Source: an uncultured Blautia sp.
Lineage (GTDB): Bacteria > Bacillota > Clostridia > Lachnospirales > Lachnospiraceae
Direction: 5' to 3'
DNA length: 15,930 nucleotides
Assembly (NCBI GenBank): GCA_934426285.1
Contig: CAKRYE010000044.1
Span: 1 to 15,930, forward strand
The position numbers and the translations under genes are program-made. Shown here in pieces: positions 1 through 6,987 of this stretch (position 1 is its first letter; every line of letters starts with the position of its first letter). The notes under the pieces were generated by a model that saw nothing but the letters and a program-made list of their open reading frames with translations, made no database searches and was not told the DNA's origin.

Positions 1-2
1 AG

Positions 3-455
3 GGAGATGGAGAATCCTACACAGAGGGAGACTGGATTTCTATGGAATATGTGGTTGCTTCGGATGATTACAGACCACTGAAACATACTCAGATTCTGAA
101 TCATAAGGATGGCACTTCAGAAGAAGCTTCGAAGATGGAATTCTCCTACGGCGTGGACAGACCTGAGGATGTAGCAAATCTCTGTGAAAAGTACGAAGAA
201 GCAGAAATAGCAGAAGGTGATGTACGTAATGTGACAGTTACTGCAGCTCCTGGTACAGAGCAGGAAAAGGATTATGCAATCACGGTTCCAGCAGATAATT
301 ATGTATGGATCATGCTTCATGACGATAATTCTTATTACATTATGTATACAGATAAGGAGTGTAAAGAACTGTACGAGCCAGAGGAAGATGTGAAAGGAGA
401 CACACATCTTTATGCAGAGATTGAGTCTTATGAAGAGGCGGAGGATGAAGTATGA
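3..455 (+). CDS. C-terminal part of an acidic protein of unknown function (5' end outside window)
   Basis: The frame is open to the left edge, so only the last 150 residues are visible and the true start lies upstream; the Met codon at 42 is internal. I do not recognise the family. The visible part is very acidic, with many Glu/Asp, and contains stretches rich in Tyr and Val that look like beta structure (for example ITVPADNYVWIMLHDD). It ends in a Glu-rich tail. No membrane segment is visible in this part. Its stop codon (453-455) overlaps the start of the sigma factor gene by 11 bases, which suggests translational coupling and a shared operon. A protein co-transcribed with a small sigma factor could be part of its sensing or regulation, but this is only inference. 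That it is a real gene is fairly sure; its role is unknown. Confidence 0.75.
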   Translation, partial: GDGESYTEGDWISMEYVVASDDYRPLKHTQILNHKDGTSEEASKMEFSYGVDRPEDVANLCEKYEEAEIAEGDVRNVTVTAAPGTEQEKDYAITVPADNYVWIMLHDDNSYYIMYTDKECKELYEPEEDVKGDTHLYAEIESYEEAEDEV

Positions 456-948
456 GGAGTTTGAGCGTATTTATCAGGAATATTATCTGAAAATTTTGAC
501 ATTTATACATAAAAGAGTTCCTGATCTGTATGAAGCGGAAGAACTGACTGGAGATGTATTTCTGTCTTTTTACAGAAATATGGACAGTTATGATGAAGAA
601 AAAGGTAGTATAGCTACCTGGTTGTATGCAATCACAGCAAACCGCCTGAAAAACTATTATAGGGATAAAAAGAATCATTATTCTCTGGAAATCCTGAAGC
701 AGCAGACAATTCCCCGGGAAAAAATGCCGGAGGAGATTGTGGCAAAGATTATGAGAGAAGAGACATTAAGAAAAAGTCTGGAGCAGCTTTCTGACAGAGA
801 ACGGGAAATTCTTCTGGGAAGATTTTATTATCAGAAAAGTTCCACAGAGCTTGGCAGGCAGATGAATTTATCACCGGGAAATGTAAGGATGATACAGAAA
901 CGTGCTCTGGAGAAGTTGCGAATGATTATGGAAAAACAGGGGGAATAG
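445..948 (+). CDS. Sigma-70 family (ECF-type) RNA polymerase sigma factor
   Basis: A 167-residue protein with the two-domain layout of small group IV (ECF) sigma factors. Region 2 lies at about residues 5-75, with the typical stretches EELTGDVFLSFYRNM and IATWLYAITANRLKNYYR. Region 4 is at about 110-160, with LSDREREILLGRF and a helix-turn-helix containing LSPGNVRMIQKRALEKLR. Region 4 would contact the -35 element. I chose the ATG at 445 because MKYEEFERIYQEYY is the usual start of region 2 and GAGG lies six bases upstream; an in-frame ATG at 430 would add five basic residues. It overlaps the upstream acidic protein gene. No recognisable anti-sigma gene follows; instead there is a degraded membrane protein remnant, so its regulator, if any, may be the upstream protein. 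The target promoters are unknown. Confidence 0.88.
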   Translation: MKYEEFERIYQEYYLKILTFIHKRVPDLYEAEELTGDVFLSFYRNMDSYDEEKGSIATWLYAITANRLKNYYRDKKNHYSLEILKQQTIPREKMPEEIVAKIMREETLRKSLEQLSDREREILLGRFYYQKSSTELGRQMNLSPGNVRMIQKRALEKLRMIMEKQGE

Positions 949-958
949 GCGTTCAGGA

Positions 959-1316
959 GTGGTCTCGATAGTAGAAAGGTCTTCTTCCGGAAGTTTTGAT
1001 GAAGTGATAGGCGCAGTAGGAACTGATGATTTTGGCCTTGTTTTAGGAATTGCACTTGGAATTGTGGAGTGAAAAAGATAAAAAAAGAGACCTCATGATT
1101 CTTGTGGCAGGGCTTTTGATCTGTATTGCTGCTGTGCTGTACTATGAATACAAACCATATCCACTTGATTATCTGCCGGATGGATCACTTCTGGCTGATC
1201 CTGCTAAAATGCGGGGAGATGCATATGAAGGAGTCGGATTTATTGCATCCTTTGTCATCTGCAGGATACTGGAAAAAAGACAATTAGATTTTGAAGAAAA
1301 ACAGGGGCAGCCTTAA
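959..1316 (+). pseudogene. Probable C-terminal remnant of a PAP2-family membrane phosphatase, frameshifted
   Basis: Two overlapping frames read like successive pieces of one membrane protein. Frame A (959-1072) ends GTDDFGLVLGIALGIVE-stop. Frame B (open from a TTG at 1050, first ATG at 1095) begins KKRDLMILVAGLLICIAAVL and continues through a second membrane segment, GVGFIASFVICRILEKR, ending in LDFEEK. A hydrophobic helix, a Tyr/Pro-rich YEYKPYP segment, then DAYEGVGF with a last helix and an ERR/EKR-x-x-DFE end is how I remember the C-terminus of clostridial PAP2 phosphatases. The catalytic motifs (KX6RP, PSGH, SRX5HX3D) would lie upstream and are absent here, because the sigma factor gene stops just before. 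An alternative is that 1095-1316 encodes a small two-helix membrane protein of 73 residues, but its RBS is poor. The assignment rests on pattern memory. Confidence 0.45.
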
Positions 1317-1324
1317 GGCTGCCC
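1297..1324 (-). terminator. Rho-independent terminator of the minus-strand leader-peptide gene
   Basis: A perfect 8-bp stem, GGGCAGCC with GGCTGCCC (1305-1312 and 1317-1324), encloses TTAA. Read on the minus strand it is followed after CTG by five T residues (A-run at 1297-1301 on the plus strand). On the plus strand no T-tract follows, so it serves the minus-strand gene ending at 1368. It overlaps the last codons and stop of the plus-strand remnant ORF. Confidence 0.8.
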
Positions 1325-1367
1325 AGAAGGATTAATATAGTTATTTACGAAACGATATACTAGAACT

Positions 1368-1538
1368 TCAACGTTTTTGAATTTCATCTATTTTCATGCC
1401 TCGTTTTAACATCGCGTTTATCCTCATCTGCTCCTTATATCTGGGATCATCCATAGTAGGACGGCCAAAACCACCGGCAACATTTTCTAATTCTTCTTCA
1501 GATAATTCGTTTGTAATGTTCTGTTTGATTTCGCTCAT
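1368..1538 (-). CDS. Double-glycine leader precursor peptide (RiPP/bacteriocin-like), 56 residues
   Basis: The minus strand encodes a 56-residue peptide with a near-ideal start: AAGGAG seven bases before ATG (1538). The first 23 residues form an acidic leader, MSEIKQNITN followed by ELSEEELENVAGG, the classical double-glycine leader (L-x-x-x-x-L-x-x-V-x-GG pattern) cut by C39 peptidases. The presumed core, residues 24-56, starts FGRPTMDDPRYKEQ and ends KRGMKIDEIQKR. It is basic (9 Lys/Arg against 5 Asp/Glu), has four Met, and contains no Cys and one Thr, so lanthionine or disulfide rings are not expected. The leader motif closely matches that of the Nif11-like precursor at 6988 (ELTDEQLDAVAGG), and the C39 exporter nearby is the natural processing partner. 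A promoter and a terminator flank it, so it forms its own transcript divergent from the exporter operon. Whether it is a toxin, a signal or an inducing peptide cannot be told. Confidence 0.85.
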   Translation of the reverse strand: MSEIKQNITNELSEEELENVAGGFGRPTMDDPRYKEQMRINAMLKRGMKIDEIQKR

Positions 1539-1581
1539 AATAGTTCTCCTTTCTTGTAAGAATTCGAATGCTTCCTATCTG

Positions 1582-1610
1582 TTTATAAACATCAGAAGAG
1601 AATTTGTCAC
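1582..1610 (-). promoter_or_regulatory. Promoter of the minus-strand leader-peptide gene
   Basis: On the minus strand, GTGACA (1605-1610) and TATAAA (1582-1587) are separated by exactly 17 bases, a good sigma-A type promoter. The start of transcription would fall near 1575, giving a leader of about 35-40 bases before the ATG at 1538. Confidence 0.65.
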
Positions 1611-1935
1611 ACTATATGAAGAAAAAATTATTTTTATCTGGAGATCTTTGATGCAAAGCGTCATAGATCAGATACAATTAAAAATAATCAAGTATTGCTG
1701 TGATTGGTGCGTGACGATATAATAATATAATTATAGCTGACATAATAGATAAAACGTTGGTTTTGGTTATGAGCAAGTAGCGAAACAGATTGCGAATATC
1801 CGTTTGATTACCATCAGTGATGGGATGGGATAACAATAATCGTTTTAGGTTACAGCAATTAATCAGAGCTTTTATCGGAGCATTATTTTTTGTACATAAT
1901 ACGGGCATTGAAAGTGAGGAATGGGGCAAAGCAAA
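1611..1935. other. A+T-rich intergenic stretch without a confident gene
   Basis: This stretch between the divergent precursor gene and the exporter promoter holds no gene I can support. All frames are broken by stops. One short plus-strand frame before the stop at 1829-1831 reads YEQVAKQIANIRLITISDGMG, which looks protein-like and may be debris of a decayed gene, but there is no start codon or RBS and I do not recognise the family. The A+T content is visibly higher than in the cell-wall genes further right. Confidence 0.4.
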
Positions 1936-1964
1936 TTGTTAAAACTCAACCTATATGTTACAAT
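1936..1964 (+). promoter_or_regulatory. Promoter of the peptide export operon
   Basis: TTGTTA (1936-1941) and TACAAT (1959-1964) are 17 bases apart, and the -10 box is preceded by TGT, giving an extended -10. It lies about 70 bases before the GTG start at 2035 and is the only good candidate upstream of the exporter genes. Confidence 0.6.
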
Positions 1965-2034
1965 AAACAAATAATAAAAATACAGCATCAGTCAGATGGT
2001 ATGATAAACAAATTGCATACTGGAGGATGAAAAA

Positions 2035-2544
2035 GTGGATAAACAGAGTATATTTCGAAGAGAAAGCCTTGATCGTGTTGAATCTCCGGAACAATTAGAT
2101 GCATATATTAAGGTGTCTCGTCCGAAGGTTTGGTTAATTATGGCGGCACTTCTGGTAGCGGTAATATCTGTGATTGTATGGAGCGTTGTAGGAAGCCTTC
2201 CGCAGACGATGACAGTGAAAGGAATTACCGTTGGAGGTAATGTGATTAACTGCTATGAATGTGTAGAAAATGCCAATACAAACCTGATAGGATGTAAGGC
2301 AAATATTACACTGCCTGATGGAAGAAGCATCAGTGGCAAAGTGGAGGCAGTGAGTCAGAATCCTTATTCACAGGAAGAAATTCGTGCTGAAATATCAGAA
2401 GACTGGCTTGCGGATAATGTGCTTGATGGAAACTATTCTTATGAAGTCCGGGTTATAGCTGAAGAAGACATTCCCTCGAATATGCTGGCAACAGTTATTA
2501 TTACAACGGCCGAAATGAAACCAATTCAATTTATTTTGGATTAG
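2035..2544 (+). CDS. Short HlyD/NHLM-type membrane-fusion subunit of the peptide exporter
   Basis: A 169-residue protein starting with GTG, chosen because GGAGG ends eight bases upstream; the ATG at 2027 is out of frame. The N-terminus IFRRESLDRVESPEQLDAYIKV followed by a single transmembrane helix (about residues 32-54) is typical of the secretion protein of NHLM bacteriocin systems. The rest is extracytoplasmic and beta-rich, with ITLPDGRSISGKVEAVS looking like the barrel or lipoyl-like part. Full-length HlyD-type adaptors are normally more than twice as long and have a coiled-coil hairpin, which is missing. This short form is what I would expect in a monoderm host with no outer membrane to reach. 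Three Cys (in NCYECVENA and IGC) lie outside the membrane and could form a disulfide. It is followed nine bases later by the C39 exporter gene, so it is the first gene of the export operon. Confidence 0.8.
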   Translation: MDKQSIFRRESLDRVESPEQLDAYIKVSRPKVWLIMAALLVAVISVIVWSVVGSLPQTMTVKGITVGGNVINCYECVENANTNLIGCKANITLPDGRSISGKVEAVSQNPYSQEEIRAEISEDWLADNVLDGNYSYEVRVIAEEDIPSNMLATVIITTAEMKPIQFILD

Positions 2545-2553
2545 GAGAGTGCT

Positions 2554-4716
2554 ATGAAAAAGAGAAAAAAAAGAATCACAGTTCCGGTTATTATGCAGAT
2601 GGAAGCCCTGGAATGTGGTGCAGCAAGCCTTGCCATGATTCTTGCGTATCATGGCAAGTGGTTGCCGCTTGAACAAGTTCGTAGTGATTGTGGAGTATCA
2701 AGAGATGGAAGCAAAGCTTCCAGTATTGCAAAAGCTGGAAGAAGTTATGGGCTGGAGGTAAAAGCACATCGATATGGAGTAGACGAAGTAAAAGAGAATG
2801 TTACTTATCCTGCAATTATCCATTGGAATTTTAATCATTTTGTTGTGTTATGCGGTTTTACCAAAAATGCAGCTGTAATTAATGATCCTGCACGTGGAAC
2901 GATCAAGGTAACAATGGAAGAATTTGATCATTCTTTTACAGGAGTATGTATTGAGTTCACACCAGGAGAAAACTTTGAGAAGGGCGGAAAGCCGGAAAGT
3001 GTATTTAAGTTTTTGAAGGATAGACTGGCCAATACAACGGATTCTGTGATTTTTGTAATGATTACGGCAGCCCTTGTTGCTTTTGTAGGCCTGGTTACTC
3101 CCGTGTTTGCCAGAATATTTACGGATCAGATTTTGCCCGGACATAATAGGCATTGGCTTGTAATGCTTCTGGGGGCAATGCTTTTCACTGCTATATTCCG
3201 AATGATTGTTGGTTTTCTTAATGAGATATATCTTTACAGGATTAAAGGAAAGCTTGCTATTGTATCAAATGCCTCATTTATGTGGCATATGCTTCATCTG
3301 CCCATGGATTTTTATGCACAACGAATGGTGGGAGACCTTGCAGGCAGACAAAAGCTGAATGATCAGATTGCAGAGATTTTGATCGCAAAAATAGCTCCGG
3401 TGTTTATCCAGATTATACTGTTGTTTTTTTATTTTATAATCATGATACGTTACAGCGTGGTTTTGACTTTTGTAGGTTGTATTGCGATTGCGTTAAATCT
3501 GCTTGCGTCTCAGATCGCATCACATATGCGGGTGGAAACTACCAGAGTTCGTATGAGGGATGAAAGTAAAGTGGATTCTGCAACTATGTCAGGAATTGAT
3601 ATGATAGAGAGTATTAAAAGCTCAGGTGCAGAGAATGGTTTTTTTGAAAGATGGGCTGGATTTCAGGCTTCAGCAAATATCCAGACAGTAAAGCAGTTAA
3701 GAAATGACAGCTTCTTTCTGAGTATTCCGGTTTTGCTTCAGGAATTGTCGAATGCAGCAATTCTTACCATTGGTGTTTGGCTGATCATGAAAGGAAAATT
3801 CAGTGTTGGTATGCTTGTGGCATTTCAGAGTTTGCTTCAGCAATTCATGATGCCTGTGGAAAGCCTGCTTGATATTGGACAAAGTATTCAGGAAACACGT
3901 ACTTCTATGGAACGGGTACAGGATGTTATGAAATATGCTCCTGACAACAGTTATGTAAAGACGTTTTCAGAGGATGATATTACTGAATTTGAGAAGCTTA
4001 AAGGAACAATAGAACTTCGGCATGTGACTTTTGGATATTCGAAATTGGAGGAGCCACTTCTGAAAGATTTTAATCTGATCATTCATCCCGGAGATAAAGT
4101 TGCTTTTGTAGGACCATCTGGCTGCGGAAAGTCTACGCTTGCAAAGCTGATTTCGGGGCTCTATGAACCGTGGGAGGGAGAAATCCTTTACGATGGGAAA
4201 GAGATAACTGAGATACCAAGAGAGGCATTTTCAGGTTCGCTGTCTGTTGTTGATCAGGAGATTACCTTATTTGAGGATAGTATTTCGGAAAATATCAAAA
4301 TGTGGGATAAGAGCATTACGGATTATGAAGTGATCCTTGCGTCTCGGGATGCCCAGATTTATCAGGATATTATGGCGCGTCCGGGAGGGTATGAACACAA
4401 GATTGATGCAGGAGGCCGTAATTTTAGTGGTGGTCAGCGCCAGCGTTTTGAAATTGCAAGAGTCTTGGCAGGAGACCCTACGATCGTAATTTTGGATGAG
4501 GCAACGTCAGCCCTGGATGCTAAAACAGAATATGAAGTCACCAAGGCAATCAAAAACCGTGGAATTACTACGATAGTAGTTGCGCATCGTCTTTCTACGA
4601 TCAGGGACTGTAATGAAATTATTGTGTTAGAGCATGGTCAGATAAAAGAGAGAGGCACTCACGAGGAATTATATAAGCTGGGCGGAATGTATTCCCAATT
4701 GGTTACAATAGAATAA
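2554..4716 (+). CDS. C39-peptidase ABC exporter (PCAT, NHLM-type) that cleaves and exports double-glycine peptides
   Basis: A 720-residue protein with the full PCAT order. The N-terminal C39 peptidase (about 1-135) has Gln15 and catalytic Cys21 in QMEALECGAASLAMI, His95 in WNFNHFVVL and Asp111 in INDPARG. The membrane domain is at about 165-460. The nucleotide-binding domain has Walker A GPSGCGKST at 520-528, signature FSGGQ at 624-628, Walker B ending ILDEATSALD with Asp648-Glu649, and the H-loop AHRLSTI. All catalytic residues are present, so it should be an active protease and ATPase. By family knowledge it cuts leaders after Gly-Gly while exporting the core across the cytoplasmic membrane. 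The two precursors with VAGG leaders in this window (1368-1538 minus and 6988 plus) are its likely substrates. It starts with ATG after GGAGAG and is coupled to the genes on both sides by short gaps. Confidence 0.93.
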   Translation: MKKRKKRITVPVIMQMEALECGAASLAMILAYHGKWLPLEQVRSDCGVSRDGSKASSIAKAGRSYGLEVKAHRYGVDEVKENVTYPAIIHWNFNHFVVLCGFTKNAAVINDPARGTIKVTMEEFDHSFTGVCIEFTPGENFEKGGKPESVFKFLKDRLANTTDSVIFVMITAALVAFVGLVTPVFARIFTDQILPGHNRHWLVMLLGAMLFTAIFRMIVGFLNEIYLYRIKGKLAIVSNASFMWHMLHLPMDFYAQRMVGDLAGRQKLNDQIAEILIAKIAPVFIQIILLFFYFIIMIRYSVVLTFVGCIAIALNLLASQIASHMRVETTRVRMRDESKVDSATMSGIDMIESIKSSGAENGFFERWAGFQASANIQTVKQLRNDSFFLSIPVLLQELSNAAILTIGVWLIMKGKFSVGMLVAFQSLLQQFMMPVESLLDIGQSIQETRTSMERVQDVMKYAPDNSYVKTFSEDDITEFEKLKGTIELRHVTFGYSKLEEPLLKDFNLIIHPGDKVAFVGPSGCGKSTLAKLISGLYEPWEGEILYDGKEITEIPREAFSGSLSVVDQEITLFEDSISENIKMWDKSITDYEVILASRDAQIYQDIMARPGGYEHKIDAGGRNFSGGQRQRFEIARVLAGDPTIVILDEATSALDAKTEYEVTKAIKNRGITTIVVAHRLSTIRDCNEIIVLEHGQIKERGTHEELYKLGGMYSQLVTIE

Positions 4717-4726
4717 GAGGTTTAAT

Positions 4727-6901
4727 ATGGGGTGGTTTGACAGTCAAATTAGAGAAAGAATTTCAAATAATAAACAACAGCTTCAAAAGGCATACTGGAA
4801 TCTGGCATCAGTTGTTATGAAGGAGTCCAATGAGACCTTTGCAGACACCCAGAGCACTGGAAATCAGAATGCACTGACGCAGATTTGTCGTTATTTCCAT
4901 CTTGAAGTTAATACTGTGCCGGACAATATTGTGGATTTGGAAGAACAGCTGGAATATCTGTTTCGCCCAAGCGGGATCATGAGAAGACGTATTAAATTGG
5001 CAGGCGAATGGTGGAAAGATTGTTATGGACCAATCCTGGCAGAAAGAAAAGATGGACAGATGATAGCCCTCCTTCAGGGAAAAGGAGATCATTATTATTA
5101 TCAGGATATAAAAGGAAAATCAAAGAATCGCGTTGATTCGCAAACAGCAAAAGAGCTCTGCGAAGAAGCAGTTTGTTTTTACCGTCCGCTTCCGCAAAGA
5201 GAATTGACACAAAAAGACCTGTTTAAATTTATACTGAAATCGTTCACAAGTCAGGATAAAGTTTATATGATAGTTGCGGGATTTGCAATTATGTTGTTGG
5301 GTCTGATCGTTCCAATGGCGACTACTTTTCTGTTAGAGAATATACTGCCATCCGGTCAGGCGATTATGGTTGGTTCTATTGCCGTCCTTTTAGCGGGAAC
5401 TGCTGTTTCAAAATTTCTTTTTTCTGTTGTAAAAGAGATGATGAGGGGACGTGTAGAGCAGAAAATGAAAGTTGAGCTTCAAAGTGCTGTGTTTGCAAGG
5501 ATCCTGAATTTGCCGGTTCAGTTTTTTAAAGAGTATTCAGCAGGTGAATTGTCTGAGAGGGCGATGGCTCTCACAGAATTGTGTACCATTTTTTGCGAAA
5601 TATTATTGGGATTTGGTATGACGGCATTGTTTTCCTTAGTATATCTGATACAGATTTTAAGTATTGCTCCGGTTATGTTTTTGCCGGCTCTGGCAGTTCT
5701 TTTCGTTCAGCTTCTTATTGCGGGAGTCAGTGTTTATGGGCGCTTGACTGTAATGACAATGGAACTTGAAGCATCCACAAAAGTACAGGGGATTGTATAT
5801 GAGATCTTTTCGGGAATTCAAAAAATCAAACTTGTAGGATGTGAGGAGCGTGCATTTGCAAAATGGGCAGAAAAATATCAGATGGAAGCTAAGGCCAAGT
5901 ATGATCCGCCGTTTGCATTCAAAGTTCAAAATGCATTGTCACCAGTTGCCACGATATTAGGAAGCATGCTATTATTCGCTGTTGCGACAAATAAATCATT
6001 AAGTGTTCCTCAGTACGTGGCATTTAATACATCTTTTGGAATGGTGAGCGGAGCAATTCTGGAATTGACTTCAGTAGCAGCTATGATATCAGCTCTTCGT
6101 CCGATCATGGATCTTGCAGAACCGATACTGAAGGCAAAGCCAGAAGTATGTGAAGAGCGTCAAATTGTAAAAAAGGTGAAAGGAAGCATTGAGTTAAATA
6201 ATATATCTTTCCGCTATACTGATGATGGACCGTGGATCATCGATCATCTGAATCTTAAAATTCCCAGAGGTCAGTATCTTGCGATAGTCGGAACAACCGG
6301 CTGTGGAAAAACAACATTGATGCGATTAATGATGGGATTTGAAACACCGAAATCCGGGGCCGTATATTATGATGGGAAGGATATTCAGAAGTTAGACCAA
6401 AAATCTTTGCGTCAGCAGATCGGTGTTGTGATGCAAAACGGAAAACTCTTTAGTGGTGATATTTTTTCTAATATTACGATTTCAGCACCGCAGCTTGGAT
6501 TAAAGGAGGCCTGGGAGGCAGCAGAGATGGCTGGTGTAGCAGATGATATACGCAATTTGCCGATGGGCATGCATACGATATTAAGTGAAGGTTCCGGTGG
6601 GATATCGGGAGGGCAGAAACAACGTTTGATGATTGCGCGTGCAATTGTTACAAAACCGAAAGTGCTTTTGTTTGACGAGGCAACCTCTGCACTTGATAAC
6701 ATTACACAGAAACATGTTTCTGATTCTTTGAAAAACTTAAAAAGTACAAGAATTGTGATTGCACATCGATTATCCACAATCAAAGAATGTGATCGGATTA
6801 TCGTTTTGGATAAAGGGCGCATTATTGAAGATGGTACCTACCAGTCTTTGAGTAAAGCAGGAGGTTTCTTTTCTGAATTGGTTGAAAGGCAAAAAATTTA
6901 A
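4727..6901 (+). CDS. Second NHLM-type ABC exporter, ATP-binding/permease protein without a peptidase site
   Basis: A 724-residue ABC protein starting ten bases after the C39 exporter. The first 170 residues lack a C39 catalytic Cys. They contain WWKDCYGPILAERKDG and end in FYRPLP, the pattern of the N-terminal domain of the second ABC protein of NHLM systems. The membrane domain follows at about 180-470. The C-terminal ATPase has Walker A GTTGCGKTT at about 522-530, signature ISGGQKQR at about 626, Walker B FDEATSALD and H-loop IAHRLSTI, so it looks catalytically complete. In NHLM clusters this protein is paired with the C39 exporter and HlyD subunit and probably forms a heteromeric exporter, though the exact stoichiometry is not known to me. 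It precedes the Nif11-like precursor gene by 86 bases. Confidence 0.9.
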   Translation: MGWFDSQIRERISNNKQQLQKAYWNLASVVMKESNETFADTQSTGNQNALTQICRYFHLEVNTVPDNIVDLEEQLEYLFRPSGIMRRRIKLAGEWWKDCYGPILAERKDGQMIALLQGKGDHYYYQDIKGKSKNRVDSQTAKELCEEAVCFYRPLPQRELTQKDLFKFILKSFTSQDKVYMIVAGFAIMLLGLIVPMATTFLLENILPSGQAIMVGSIAVLLAGTAVSKFLFSVVKEMMRGRVEQKMKVELQSAVFARILNLPVQFFKEYSAGELSERAMALTELCTIFCEILLGFGMTALFSLVYLIQILSIAPVMFLPALAVLFVQLLIAGVSVYGRLTVMTMELEASTKVQGIVYEIFSGIQKIKLVGCEERAFAKWAEKYQMEAKAKYDPPFAFKVQNALSPVATILGSMLLFAVATNKSLSVPQYVAFNTSFGMVSGAILELTSVAAMISALRPIMDLAEPILKAKPEVCEERQIVKKVKGSIELNNISFRYTDDGPWIIDHLNLKIPRGQYLAIVGTTGCGKTTLMRLMMGFETPKSGAVYYDGKDIQKLDQKSLRQQIGVVMQNGKLFSGDIFSNITISAPQLGLKEAWEAAEMAGVADDIRNLPMGMHTILSEGSGGISGGQKQRLMIARAIVTKPKVLLFDEATSALDNITQKHVSDSLKNLKSTRIVIAHRLSTIKECDRIIVLDKGRIIEDGTYQSLSKAGGFFSELVERQKI

Positions 6902-6910
6902 GGTTTTTAT
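6882..6910 (+). promoter_or_regulatory. Possible internal promoter before the Nif11-like precursor
   Basis: TTGAAA (6882-6887) and TTTTAT (6905-6910) are 17 bases apart, overlapping the end of the exporter gene. The -10 box is weak. A separate promoter would make sense for a precursor needed in larger amounts than its exporter, but the sequence alone does not prove it. Confidence 0.3.
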
Positions 6911-6911
6911 A

Positions 6912-6947
6912 CCTGTACAATCGTGCAGAAAAAACAGTATTGTAAGG
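6912..6947 (+). promoter_or_regulatory. Hairpin between the exporter and precursor genes
   Basis: CCT-G-TACAAT (6912-6921) can pair with ATTGTAAGG (6939-6947), nine pairs with one bulged G and a 17-base loop. No T-tract follows, so it is not a standard terminator. It partly buries an AAGGAG that has no start codon at a suitable distance. It may stabilise the 5' end of a precursor mRNA. Confidence 0.35.
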
Positions 6948-6987
6948 AGATATCCTTTCAAATAAATAAGAAAATGGAGGAAAAAAC

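Noticed and set aside
1396..1722. Plus-strand open frame of 108 codons opposite the minus-strand precursor gene
   Set aside because: It has no RBS, odd composition and is antisense to a gene with full expression signals; treated as a shadow.
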